NCBI GenBank assembly: GCA_001898385.1
Contig: MKTT01000153.1
Span: forward strand, 1 to 33,996
Origin: Planctomycetales bacterium 71-10
Lineage (GTDB): Bacteria > Planctomycetota > Planctomycetia > Isosphaerales > Isosphaeraceae
Direction of reading: 5' to 3'
Length of the DNA stretch: 33,996 nucleotides
The notes under the pieces are model-generated. The model searched no databases. It was not told the origin of the DNA and saw nothing but the letters and a program-made list of their open reading frames with translations. Position 1 is the stretch's first letter. Each line of letters opens with the position of its first letter. Of the stretch, positions 15,001-22,765 are shown piece after piece. The position numbers and the translations under genes were made by a program.

Positions 15001-15048
15001 AAAGCGGCCGCCCCCGCGGTGAGGCACCGCGGGGGCGGCCGTCGCTTT
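15001..15048 (-). terminator. Rho-independent terminator of the parAB operon
   Basis: A perfect 17-bp stem (15005-15021 with 15025-15041) has a 3-nt loop. On the minus strand it is followed by CTTTCGTTATATT. It lies 20 bp beyond the parB stop and separates parAB from the downstream HTH gene. Confidence 0.75.
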
Positions 15049-15067
15049 CACGGGCGGAATTCCTTGT

Positions 15068-15994
15068 TCAGGCCGCTTCGCTCTCGCCGTGGCCGCGGAC
15101 CTGGGCGAGGGCCTCCTCCAACACCCGGACGACGTCGGCGGCCCGCACCGTCTTCTTCGGCCAGGTGATGCTCACCCTGGCCCCGCCCGCGTGGAGCACC
15201 TTGGTCGTCGACGCGGGCCTCTCGGCCGCGGCCTTCTCCTTCGGCCTGGCGGTCTTTCCGACCGCCTCCCCCGCCTCGTCGCGTCGCAGGCCCTCGGCCA
15301 CGATCCGGGCGGCGAGCTCACGCTGGGCCGACTCGCCCTTGAGCCGGCTCACCTCGTAGCCGGCCGAGGGGGTGATCTCCCCCTGCTCCACCCGCTCCCG
15401 CACGTCCTCGGGGAGCTTGAGCAGCGAGAGGGCCTTGCTGACCGCCCCCTTCGAGACGTTCAGGGCGTCGGCCACCTGCTGCATCGTCCAGCCGTTCATC
15501 TCCATGAGCTGCTGGTAGCCGTTGGCCGCCTCGATCGGCCTCAGGTCCTCGCGGAGCAGGTTCTCGATGAGCGACTCCTGGCGGATCTCGGACTCCGTCA
15601 GGGGCTTGTCGGCGAACGAGCAGGAGACGGTCTTGAGCCCCGCGAGCTGGGCCGCCCGGTAGCGACGCTCGCCGCTGATGATGACCCACTTGCCCAGGCC
15701 CTCGTTCCAGCGGACCCGGATCGGCTGGAGCTGGCCGGTCTTCTTCAGGCTGGCCGCGAGGTGCTCGATGGACTCGTCCGAGAAGAACTTCCGCGGCTGG
15801 TCCGGGTCGGGGACGACCCGGTCGATCTCCATGTGACCGGCGAGCCGGTCCCGCGTCCGCCCGTCCTCCGGGCTCGTCGCGGGGATCCCCCGGGGCGTCT
15901 CGGCCGGGCCGGGCGTCGCCGCGAGCCTCACGCCCAGGCTCTCGACCATGTTGCCCCCGAGCCGGGCCGCCAGCATCTCCGCCTTGGTGCTCAT
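15068..15994 (-). CDS. parB: ParB/Spo0J-family partition protein
   Basis: This 308-residue product shows the ParB order. A short N-terminal region (MSTKAEMLAARLGGNM) is followed by the nuclease-like domain beginning IDRVVPDPDQPRKFFSDESIEHLAASLKKTGQLQPIRVR. The CTP-binding GERRYRAAQLAGL and ENLLREDLRPIEAANGYQQLM segments come next. The central HTH is WTMQQVADALNVSKGAVSKALSLLKLP, and a C-terminal dimer region has an Ala/Glu/Lys-rich linker. ParB loads at parS and spreads, and ParA then moves the complex to segregate replicons. Six parS-like palindromes lie in this window, three just upstream of parA. The start ATG 15994 overlaps the parA stop as ATGA, so the two are coupled. Confidence 0.93.
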   Translation of the reverse strand: MSTKAEMLAARLGGNMVESLGVRLAATPGPAETPRGIPATSPEDGRTRDRLAGHMEIDRVVPDPDQPRKFFSDESIEHLAASLKKTGQLQPIRVRWNEGLGKWVIISGERRYRAAQLAGLKTVSCSFADKPLTESEIRQESLIENLLREDLRPIEAANGYQQLMEMNGWTMQQVADALNVSKGAVSKALSLLKLPEDVRERVEQGEITPSAGYEVSRLKGESAQRELAARIVAEGLRRDEAGEAVGKTARPKEKAAAERPASTTKVLHAGGARVSITWPKKTVRAADVVRVLEEALAQVRGHGESEAA

Positions 15995-16860
15995 GACGCC
16001 ACCTTCCTGGACTCGCCGAGTCCGACGCGGTTCTCGAAATGGAGGAACTCCGGCGGCGTCGACCGGGCCGCGGGGATCCTCCGCAGGATCTCCTCGGCGA
16101 TCGCGTTCACGTCCTTGGCCGCCTTGCAACGCGGCCGCAGGAAGTGGATCGGCAGCCGCTCGGCGATCGCCTCCTTGACGTCCTTGCTCAGGCCGAAGCT
16201 GACGTCGAACACGTACGAGCCGTAGAGGTTCCGCAGCTGCATCTCGTAGGCGTCGTGGATGGCCAGCCGCTGCCGCAGCGTGACGAGGTACCCGAGCATC
16301 CGCAGGTTCGGATTGTACTTCGCCAACGCGAGGTCGATCGACCGCTGGATGTGCGTGATCCCCTGGGCCCCGAAGTCCTCGGCCTGCACGGGCACCATCA
16401 CGAAGTCCGCGGCCAGCAGGGCGTTCCACGAGCAGAGGTGGAGGTTCGGCGGGCAGTCGACGAGCACGGCGTCGAACCGCCCCTGCACCTCCCTGAGGAA
16501 GCCCTTGAGCGAGGTCTGGAGCGACCCGGTCTCGGTGGGCTTCGGCAGGTTGTAGTCGTCCAGGGAGTTGGCCCCGGGCAGGATGGTGATCCCCTGGCAC
16601 GGGGTCGGCAGCAGCAGCCTGTCGGGGTCGGGGTCGCAGGCGTCGTCGAACAGGGCGACGACGGTCTTCTCGCGGGGGATGGCCTCGGTGGCCGCCGGTC
16701 CGAAGAACCCCTGGGTCAGGCTCGCCTGGGGGTCCATGTCGACCAGCAGCACGCGGAGGCCCATCTTCGCGAAGGCCCCGGAGAGCTGGTGGGTGGTGCC
16801 CGTCTTGGCACACCCCCCCTTCCGGTTGACCATCGCGATCGTGAACGGGGTGGCTTCCAT
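15991..16860 (-). CDS. parA: ParA-family partition ATPase
   Basis: This 289-residue protein starts at ATG 16860; an in-frame ATG at 16872 would add MRIS. It carries a deviant Walker A, VNRKGGCAKTGTTHQL, where the usual KGGVGKT has Ala in place of the second-loop Gly, a small oddity. It also has VLLVDMDPQASLTQGFFG (Walker A') and FDAVLVDCPPNL (Walker B). The rest follows soluble type Ia ParA/Soj proteins lacking an N-terminal HTH. It binds DNA non-specifically when ATP-bound and is released by ParB stimulation. Three parS-like sites lie within 150 bp upstream, over the likely promoter, so ParB probably represses its own operon. Co-location with rep and iterons marks the replicon core. Confidence 0.93.
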   Translation of the reverse strand: MEATPFTIAMVNRKGGCAKTGTTHQLSGAFAKMGLRVLLVDMDPQASLTQGFFGPAATEAIPREKTVVALFDDACDPDPDRLLLPTPCQGITILPGANSLDDYNLPKPTETGSLQTSLKGFLREVQGRFDAVLVDCPPNLHLCSWNALLAADFVMVPVQAEDFGAQGITHIQRSIDLALAKYNPNLRMLGYLVTLRQRLAIHDAYEMQLRNLYGSYVFDVSFGLSKDVKEAIAERLPIHFLRPRCKAAKDVNAIAEEILRRIPAARSTPPEFLHFENRVGLGESRKVAS

Positions 16861-16887
16861 GCTGATTCTCATTCTCGTTAAAGGGCG

Positions 16888-16904
16888 TGTTTCCCCGGGA
16901 AACC
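16888..16904. repeat. parS-like site 1
   Basis: TGTTTCCCCGGGAAAC followed by C instead of A. It is an odd-length palindrome of 8-bp arms around one central base, related to canonical parS TGTTTCACGTGAAACA. It lies 28 bp upstream of the parA ATG. Confidence 0.75.
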
Positions 16905-16921
16905 CGGGCGGAGCGTCCCGC

Positions 16922-16938
16922 TGTTTCCCGGGGAAACA
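16922..16938. repeat. parS-like site 2
   Basis: TGTTTCCCGGGGAAACA, perfect arms, with the central base G on the plus strand (inverted relative to site 1). It is upstream of parA. Confidence 0.8.
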
Positions 16939-16990
16939 CGACGCCGACCGGAGACATCATCGGTCGGCGGGGCCCGCCCGCCCGCGGAGA

Positions 16991-17007
16991 AGTTTCCCGG
17001 GGAAACA
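16991..17007. repeat. parS-like site 3
   Basis: AGTTTCCCGGGGAAACA, one outer mismatch to the 17-bp palindrome. It lies between parA and the iterons. Confidence 0.75.
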
Positions 17008-17108
17008 GCGGGACGCTCGCGGGGATGCTACGACCGAAAAAGTCGCCCTCGCAAGCCGCGATCTTCGCCCCGGTCCGGGCGGCCGCCGGGGCCCCGGAGG
17101 GCGGCTAC

Positions 17109-17404
17109 TACCGCAATTCGGGGTGTGGTCGCCGCCGACGCGGCGGCGGCACCGGCCGTCGCCGCAGTCCCCCACGCGGTCGGGATTAGGACGGACGAAC
17201 GGTTTTCCAGCCGCCCGTCCGTACATACCGCAAAATGGAGGGTGGACTACCGCAATCCGAGGTGTGAAACTACCGCAATTCGGGGGCGGGACGCCGCAAT
17301 TCGAGGTGTGGTCGCTACCGCAAGACGGAGGGTGGACTTACCGCAAACCGAGGTGTGGCACTACCGCAATCCGAGGTGTGGATTTACCGCAAATCGGGGG
17401 TGGT
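17109..17404 (+). repeat. Replication origin iterons (nine copies)
   Basis: A 20-bp element with consensus TACCGCAATCCGAGGTGTGG begins at 17109, 17226, 17248, 17271, 17292, 17316, 17339, 17362 and 17385. The last eight are spaced 21-24 bp apart, about two helical turns. The TACCGCAA half is nearly invariant, and the copy at 17292 begins CGCC. All copies point the same way, toward the rep gene 128 bp further on. This is the classic layout of an iteron-controlled plasmid origin, bound by the Rep protein for initiation and copy control. The isolated first copy may be a separate operator. Confidence 0.88.
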
Positions 17405-17414
17405 TTTCGTGCCG

Positions 17415-17475
17415 TAACCCCTTCTAGGCGTTTGCTTTTTGGAACCCTAACCTATAACCTGCTTAACCTCTAACC
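17415..17475 (+). repeat. TAACC short repeats between iterons and rep
   Basis: TAACC occurs at 17415, 17448, 17455, 17464 and 17471, the last four 7-9 bp apart, in a locally AT-rich stretch ahead of the rep start. It could be part of the unwinding region or an operator for rep. This is a weak call. Confidence 0.35.
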
Positions 17476-17531
17476 AAGATCAACAACCGTCCGGAGGGGT
17501 TGTTGCCCTTGGTCCCCCGGGATGAACACCG

Positions 17532-18989
17532 ATGAACGACCAACCGCCCGCCCAACATACTCAGGTCGTGCCGACGGTCGACCCCCTGTGGGACGCCGAG
17601 GGGCGGGACGAGATGAACCTCGCCGAGTACCCGATCGCCCTGCTCGCGGACCGGGCCCCCGAAGGCGTGAAGACCATCGCCTACCACGACCGGGACGAGA
17701 CGCTCACCATCACCGGGAGCGACCTCCTGGGCCTGCCGACCGCCCTGGACGTCGACGTCATCATCGGCCTGCTCTACCTGACCAAGCAGGAGTCCCGGTT
17801 CGGGGACATGACGGTCCACTTCACCCGCTACCAGCTCCTCCAGCTCCTGGGATGGCCCGACAGGGGCTACTACTACGAGCGGCTCACCGAGTCCTTGAAC
17901 CGCTGGGTCGGCGTCACCCTGATCTACAAGAAGGCCTGGTGGGACAACGAGACGAAGACCAAGGGCAACCACAGCTTCCACATCCTGGAATCGGCCGTCG
18001 TCATCGAGCAGGAGCAGCGGCGGGGGGCCCGGGCCCAGCAGGCGAGCCTGCCGCTCTCGAGCGTGAGGTGGAGCTCCGAATTCTTCAAGAGCTTCCAGGC
18101 GAACAACCTGAAGAAGCTGGACCTCAGGGCCTACTTCTCGCTCAAGAGTGCGATCTCCAAGCAGCTCTACCGATTCCTCGACAAGCGGTTCTACAAGAAG
18201 GCCGAGTGGACCTTCGACATGCGGGCCCTGGCCTGCGAGCACGTGGGCCTGAGCCGCAACTACGAGACCTGGCGGCTCAAGCAGAAGCTCCAGCCCGCCA
18301 TCGACGAGCTGACCGAGGCGGGGTTCCTGAAGCCGTCGCCCGCCGACCGTCGGTTCAAGAGGGCCGGACGCGGCCAGTGGACGGTCACCTTCGCCCGCGG
18401 CTCCGCCGCCCCGTCGCTCGGCGAGGCGGCCCCCCAGGCGGCGGACGAGGCCCCGAGCGGACTCGAGGCCGAACTCGTCGGCCACGGGGTCTCGGCGGGC
18501 GTCGCACGCGAGCTCGTGCGTTCGTTCCCCGAGGGCCGGATCGCCGCCCAGATCGAGCAGACCCTCTGGCTGAAGAAGGAGGGGCGTCGCAAGATCGCCG
18601 ACCTCGCGGCCTTCCTGACCAAGGCGATCCGGGACGACTACGCACGCCCCGCGGGGTTCGTCTCGGCGGCCGAGAAGGCCGAGCAGCAGCGGGCCGCGAA
18701 CGAACGCAAGAAGCTGGAGGCGGCCGAACTCCGGCGGAAGCGGGAGCGGGAGAGGCAGGCGGCCGACGAGAAGCGACGGGTCGCCGATTATTGGGAGAAG
18801 CTCGGCGGCCCTGAGCGGGACGCGTTGGACGCCGAGGCCCTGGCCACCGGCAAGCCCGAGGTGGTCCGGAGCTATCAGGAGAACAAACGGATCCTCGGCC
18901 CGATGGCCGAGCCGTTGTTCCGCATCGGCATCCGCGAGCCGTTCATCCGCCTGAAGCTCGGCCTCCCGCCCGAAGCCGCCGCCGAATGA
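17532..18989 (+). CDS. repA: Plasmid replication initiator (RepA, RPA family)
   Basis: This 485-residue protein belongs to the replication initiator A family of plasmid Rep proteins. Characteristic segments are MNLAEYPIALLADRAPEGVKTI, DVIIGLLYLTKQ, FTRYQLLQLLGWPDRGYYYERLTESLNRWVGVTL, and KLDLRAYFSLKSAISKQLYRFLDKRFYKK. These form the paired winged-helix core that binds iterons. The C-terminal third is a long charged helix (AEKAEQQRAANERKKLEAAELRRKRERERQAADEKRR), probably coiled coil. The protein would open the origin at the iterons immediately upstream. The start ATG 17532 follows a weak GGGATGA ribosome site; low translation is usual for copy-controlled Rep genes. It is the only gene in this 7-kb stretch read rightward, divergent from parAB. 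Confidence 0.9.
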   Translation: MNDQPPAQHTQVVPTVDPLWDAEGRDEMNLAEYPIALLADRAPEGVKTIAYHDRDETLTITGSDLLGLPTALDVDVIIGLLYLTKQESRFGDMTVHFTRYQLLQLLGWPDRGYYYERLTESLNRWVGVTLIYKKAWWDNETKTKGNHSFHILESAVVIEQEQRRGARAQQASLPLSSVRWSSEFFKSFQANNLKKLDLRAYFSLKSAISKQLYRFLDKRFYKKAEWTFDMRALACEHVGLSRNYETWRLKQKLQPAIDELTEAGFLKPSPADRRFKRAGRGQWTVTFARGSAAPSLGEAAPQAADEAPSGLEAELVGHGVSAGVARELVRSFPEGRIAAQIEQTLWLKKEGRRKIADLAAFLTKAIRDDYARPAGFVSAAEKAEQQRAANERKKLEAAELRRKRERERQAADEKRRVADYWEKLGGPERDALDAEALATGKPEVVRSYQENKRILGPMAEPLFRIGIREPFIRLKLGLPPEAAAE

Positions 18990-19007
18990 CGGCGGGACCC
19001 GATCCGT

Positions 19008-19024
19008 GTTTCCCCGGGAAACAC
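19008..19024. repeat. parS-like site 4
   Basis: TGTTTCCCCGGGAAACA, a perfect 17-bp odd palindrome, 18 bp downstream of the rep stop. Confidence 0.8.
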
Positions 19025-19055
19025 GGCCATTCGGCCGACGACACGCCCCATTTAT

Positions 19056-19072
19056 GTTTCCCCGGGAAACAC
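19056..19072. repeat. parS-like site 5
   Basis: TGTTTCCCCGGGAAACA, identical to site 4 and in the same orientation, 48 bp apart. It lies 21 bp before the large hairpin. Confidence 0.8.
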
Positions 19073-19093
19073 GCACCCAGTCCAAAAGCCTAT

Positions 19094-19156
19094 GCCCCCG
19101 GCCCCTTCGCTCTCGCCCCTCGCACGACCCGGGGCGAGAGCGAAGGGGCCGGGGGC
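19094..19156. terminator. Perfect 26-bp hairpin downstream of rep and parS
   Basis: Positions 19094-19119 pair perfectly with 19131-19156, with an 11-nt loop. No T-run follows on either strand, so a standard terminator is not certain. It could terminate rep transcription by structure, or act as a single-strand origin, primase site or structural barrier. Confidence 0.6.
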
Positions 19157-19456
19157 GTTCCGTCAATGGCCGTCGCCGATCGGCGGGCCGCCCTCGCCGC
19201 CCATGCCCTCGGCTAGCTGAGCTCGAGCCCCCCTCCCCTGGGCGGCCCGGAGCCGCCCGACCCGTCCCTGGACGGGACGCCGCTCGAGGCGCCGGGAATC
19301 CCGCCGATCGGCATGACGGGCCCGGACGGCCCGGCGTGACGATCGCCCCGGCGCCGGTCCCCGGGCTAGGGCCAGGAGGGCGTCCCCGGTCCGGCGGCGT
19401 CCGTTTCCGAGGCGGGCCGAGGGGCGTCGGAAATTCGCGGGCGGCCGCGGAGAAAT

Positions 19457-19472
19457 CACTAACGCGTTAGTG
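19457..19472. promoter_or_regulatory. Perfect 16-bp palindrome, operator-like, followed by orphan Shine-Dalgarno
   Basis: CACTAACGCGTTAGTG is a perfect dyad of the size of a repressor operator. GGAGGAGGT follows at 19472-19480, but only a stop-limited GTG-ATA-TAA frame comes after it. AT-rich DNA with TATAAA and ATAATG lies just downstream. Confidence 0.4.
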
Positions 19473-19784
19473 GAGGAGGTCTGTGATATAAAAAGAGTTG
19501 GATAATGTAATAAATCGCAGAGTATGGGATGCGACGTCGGGTCGGTCGTCCGGGTCGTCGACGCCGGTGCGTCGTGGTCGAGGTGCGGTTCGAGGGGCGG
19601 CGGTCGCGACGGAACGACGTGGCGACGTCGCTCGGGCGACGTCGGGGCGAGGGACGCGGGCTCGCCGAGGGTCGCCTTGGGCGTCGCGATGCGTGGCGAG
19701 CGAGGTCGCCGAGGCGGCGGTCGGGGAGACGGAAAGGGGTCGAGGCCGGGCCGGCAGGCGAGGGCGGCGGGGAGTGCCCGGGAA

Positions 19785-19825
19785 GGGTCGCTGGCGGCTC
19801 GCATGAGCGTCGCCGCCAGCGACCC
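19785..19825. repeat. 14-bp inverted repeat
   Basis: GGGTCGCTGGCGGC at 19785-19798 pairs with its complement at 19812-19825 across a 13-nt loop. No T-run follows. Its role is unknown. Confidence 0.4.
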
Positions 19826-19871
19826 GGCGAGCCAGCTGTGGGTCGCGGCTTATTGGACGCCCTGGCGGGCT

Positions 19872-19991
19872 TCAGGCCGCTTTGGGCGGGGCCTTCCGCC
19901 GGGTCGCGAGATGAGCCTTCGGGGCCGTCCGCTCGATTTCGCGGTCGAACTCGCCGCCGCGGGTCAGGCCGACGACCTCCCGGTGAAGCAT
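19872..19991 (-). CDS. Possible small protein downstream of the relaxase
   Basis: A 39-residue frame from ATG 19991 reads MLHREVVGLTRGGEFDREIE, then a basic tail ending PPKAA. The mixed charge pattern looks more protein-like than the frames around it. The frame stays open upstream, there is no clear ribosome site, and no family is recognised. It is kept only as a tentative entry on the same strand as mobF. Confidence 0.2.
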   Translation of the reverse strand: MLHREVVGLTRGGEFDREIERTAPKAHLATRRKAPPKAA

Positions 19992-20075
19992 CGGCGACCC
20001 GGGACGTACTGCGGCCTCGCGGCCTACGTCGACGAAGGACGGCCGCGGCGTGCGGCGGGAGAGCCCCGAGGGAGG

Positions 20076-20159
20076 GGGCGGGGAATAATCCGGCAGTTTG
20101 GCGGACGGAGAGCCCTCGACGGAGCTCGGAGGAGCCAAGCTGTGGGTTATTCCCCGCCC
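20076..20159. repeat. 13-bp inverted repeat beyond the relaxase stop
   Basis: GGGCGGGGAATAA at 20076-20088 pairs with TTATTCCCCGCCC at 20147-20159, separated by 58 bp. The repeat lies 48 bp past the MobF stop. It could be a termination or processing structure, or part of a transfer origin. Confidence 0.35.
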
Positions 20160-20206
20160 GGCGTCTCGGCCCCCACCGGCCTCCCGGGGATTTCGAGGCC
20201 TCCCGC

Positions 20207-22765
20207 TCAGCGTCCGAGCGAAACCCCGACGGCGGGCCTCCGGGCCCGCTCCTGGTTGTCCCGGACGACCTCGTGGGCGAGGGTCTTCTGACGTTCCCGG
20301 CCGAGCGACCGCAGGAGGTCGGACAGCCCCGGGTCCCCGGCGGTGTGCTTGTCGCAGAAGACGTGCGTGCTGAGGCGGGCCCTCGACAGCTGGACGTACC
20401 CCATGTGCAGGTCCGTGGGACCGCCGCCCATGAGGACCTCGACGTGGTCGATGCTCGCCCCCTGGGCCGCGTGCGTCGTGGACGCGTACCCCAGGACCAA
20501 TTTCTCGGGGGAGTACCGCCTGAGGTCGACGGCGACCTCGCGGCGGTCCTTGTCCATCCGCACCGTGACGACGTTCCGCAGCGGGTCGACGTCGAGCACC
20601 GTGGCCAGGTCGGCGTTGTCGATGCCCAGCTTGCGGCTGTTGAGCCGGAACTGGAGCCGGTCGCCGACGTGGAAGAAGACGCCGTTGGCGAACAGCTTCC
20701 GGCCCGGGTCGACGACCCCGGCCTTGATCCGCTCGGCCTGGGCGGCGAGGTTGATCTCCCGGACCTCGTGGTTGGTCGCGGCCACCGCGTAGACCTTCTC
20801 CGGGGCGTGGATCCCCCCGTCGGCCTTCCACTGCCGGACGAGCCCGGCGACCGCCTCGGGACGCGTCTCGGACAGGTGGAAGAACCCCCGGTCGACGTAC
20901 GCCTTGAGGGCGGCGTGCACGGCCCCGGCCTCCATGTCGCGGACGGCCTGGCGGGCCCAGACCTCCGTCTGCCGCCGGACGTCCTCCAGGCGGTGCTCGC
21001 CCAGGACGGACGCCAGGTACTTGTGGGCCCCGCCCTGCGTGACGGGCTGGAGCTGCTTGGCGTCGCCCACCAACACCAAGCGGCCCCCGGCCCGACGCAC
21101 GTGCTCCACCAGGCGGGCCAGGAGCGTGGTCCCCAGCATCGCCGACTCGTCGACCACCACCACCGAGCGATTCGACAGCTCGAGCCGTCCGCGGTCGAGT
21201 TCGCCCAGGGTCCTGTGCACCGTGTCGCAGGAGATGCCGTCGCCGATGGCCTTCCCCAGGCGGGTGGCGGTGATCTTCTGGAACGAGACCCCGTGGACGT
21301 CCCGGCCCTCCCGCCGCCAGGCCTCGACGCACGCCCCCAGGGCGTAGGTCTTGCCGGTCCCGGCGAGGCCCGACAGGACGCGGACGCTCGGCCCCGAGCA
21401 GAGGTAGCGGACGGCCTCGGCCTGCTCGCGGGACTCCTCCTTCAGGAGCGAGGGACGCCGGGCGAGGGCCCGCTCCACCGACGCCGTGCGGCACGCGGTC
21501 GAGGGCCCGCGGACCATCCTCTCCACGTCGACGAGCATCCTCCGCTCGAGCCGCTTGATCTCGGGGGTGCTGTACCGGGTCTCGTGCCGCTCGACGAACC
21601 GCCGGGTGTCGAGGTCCTTCCTCCCGGTCCGGAGGTCGCCCAGGTCGAGGAGCCTGGGGCCCCGGATCCGCTCGGCGGCCAGCTCCCGGACGTCGCGGGC
21701 CGCGAGCTTGCCCGCGGCCCGCTCGGCCAGGGCCCGGATCAGGTCGGCCTTGCTCCAGTGGGCGTGCCGCTCGGAGAGGGCCTCCACCCCCTCGCGGAAC
21801 GCCTCATCCTGCCGCGAGGCCCGCTCCTCCGCCGTCGGGGCCCGATAGGCCTTCAGGCCGCCCCGGAGCGTCGCGGCGTCGACGCCGAACTCGCGGCCGA
21901 CGGCCTGCCACTCCTCCAGCAGCTCGGCCCGGGGCTTCTCGAGATCCTTCTTGCGGCGGGTCGCCAGGACCACCAGCTCCTTGTAGCGGGGCGTGGCGGC
22001 GTCGAGGCTCCCCAACGCCAGCCGGAGCTCGGCCTCGATCTCCGCCCGTCGCTTGCTGAACTCGTCGACCAGCTCCTCCGGCACGCCCTTGATCTCGAAA
22101 CCGATGGACGAGCCCATCGGCCGCTGCTCGACCTCGAACCCGAGCTGCTGCATGCCCCGGGCCAGGGCGACCCGGTACATGGCGCCCGCGGCCATCTGGA
22201 ACTTGTAGACGAAGGACGGGTCGATGGCCGTGTACCGCCCGTCGGGATGCCGGGTCAGGTTCATGAGCAGGGCGTGGGTGTGGAGCTGCGGGTCCATGGC
22301 CCTGGACGTCCCGTGCTCGAACAGGGCGAAGAGCAGGGGGGCCCGCACCAGCCGCTGGCCCTGGGCCCCCACCCGGGCGAACCCGGCCTCCGCCTCCAGG
22401 AAGTCGAGGGCCTGCTTGACCGCCGAGAGGTGCTTGCCCCGGATGGCCTCCCGGAGCGGGTCGTCGCCCATCGCGAACGCGATCGAGACCGATTTCGGGG
22501 CCGAGAACGTGCAATCCTCGCCCACGTAGCGGCCCTCCTTGCCCGCGTTCCGGACCAGGGCCTTCCCCGTCTCGGGGTGGAACCCGGCACAGAGCCGCTC
22601 GATGACCCGCCGGTCCAGCTCGACGCCGGACAGGCCCAGCTCCCGGGCCGCCGTGCCGTGGTAGACGGGCGGCGGCTCGCCCCCCTCGGCGTAGTAGTTC
22701 AGGTTGCAGAGCTCGAGGTAGTAGCCGGGCCCTCGCCCGGCGGCCAAGGTCGCGACGGATAGCAT
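20207..22765 (-). CDS. mobF: MobF-family conjugative relaxase-helicase (TraI/TrwC-like)
   Basis: This 852-residue protein has the MobF layout. The N-terminal motif with two Tyr pairs (Y15-Y16 and Y24-Y25, GYYLELCNLNYYAEGG) parallels Y18/Y26 of TrwC. The HUH histidines are H151, H162 and H164 (FEHGTSR, then DPQLHTHALLMN). The C-terminal RecD2-like helicase has LSGLAGTGKTYALG (Walker A), VVVVDESAMLG (Walker B), GDAKQLQPV, and late motifs ASTTHAAQGASIDHV and YVQLSRARLSTHVF. It nicks one strand at oriT, stays covalently attached through Tyr, and unwinds the plasmid during transfer. The start ATG 22765 has GGAGG 8 nt upstream; a longer frame to 22876 lacks the conserved MLS opening. It is shorter than F TraI, with one helicase unit as in TrwC. 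The 385 bp upstream hold candidate oriT repeats. Confidence 0.93.
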   Translation of the reverse strand: MLSVATLAAGRGPGYYLELCNLNYYAEGGEPPPVYHGTAARELGLSGVELDRRVIERLCAGFHPETGKALVRNAGKEGRYVGEDCTFSAPKSVSIAFAMGDDPLREAIRGKHLSAVKQALDFLEAEAGFARVGAQGQRLVRAPLLFALFEHGTSRAMDPQLHTHALLMNLTRHPDGRYTAIDPSFVYKFQMAAGAMYRVALARGMQQLGFEVEQRPMGSSIGFEIKGVPEELVDEFSKRRAEIEAELRLALGSLDAATPRYKELVVLATRRKKDLEKPRAELLEEWQAVGREFGVDAATLRGGLKAYRAPTAEERASRQDEAFREGVEALSERHAHWSKADLIRALAERAAGKLAARDVRELAAERIRGPRLLDLGDLRTGRKDLDTRRFVERHETRYSTPEIKRLERRMLVDVERMVRGPSTACRTASVERALARRPSLLKEESREQAEAVRYLCSGPSVRVLSGLAGTGKTYALGACVEAWRREGRDVHGVSFQKITATRLGKAIGDGISCDTVHRTLGELDRGRLELSNRSVVVVDESAMLGTTLLARLVEHVRRAGGRLVLVGDAKQLQPVTQGGAHKYLASVLGEHRLEDVRRQTEVWARQAVRDMEAGAVHAALKAYVDRGFFHLSETRPEAVAGLVRQWKADGGIHAPEKVYAVAATNHEVREINLAAQAERIKAGVVDPGRKLFANGVFFHVGDRLQFRLNSRKLGIDNADLATVLDVDPLRNVVTVRMDKDRREVAVDLRRYSPEKLVLGYASTTHAAQGASIDHVEVLMGGGPTDLHMGYVQLSRARLSTHVFCDKHTAGDPGLSDLLRSLGRERQKTLAHEVVRDNQERARRPAVGVSLGR

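Larger units (their letters stand above)
19157..20206. other. About 1 kb without a convincing gene
   Basis: Between the large hairpin and the MobF stop I see no protein with recognisable features. The region holds a 16-bp perfect palindrome (19457-19472) and an AT-rich patch (about 19480-19525). It also holds a 14-bp inverted repeat (19785-19798 with 19812-19825) and a 13-bp inverted repeat (20076-20088 with 20147-20159). Long open frames exist on both strands, but they are Arg/Gly/Pro-rich, as expected from GC-rich non-coding DNA. Confidence 0.5.

Noticed and set aside
16876..16890. Third copy of the recombination core (TTAAAGGGCGTG) near the parA start
   Set aside because: It shares only AAAGGGCG with the core and has neither arm.
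19498..19806. Plus-strand frame beginning MDNVINRRVWDATSG
   Set aside because: After about 15 residues it becomes Arg/Gly repeats with no protein-like pattern, and the start is TTG without a nearby ribosome site.
19529..22762. Plus-strand open frame of about 1080 codons opposite mobF
   Set aside because: The minus strand carries unmistakable relaxase and helicase motifs. The plus frame has none.
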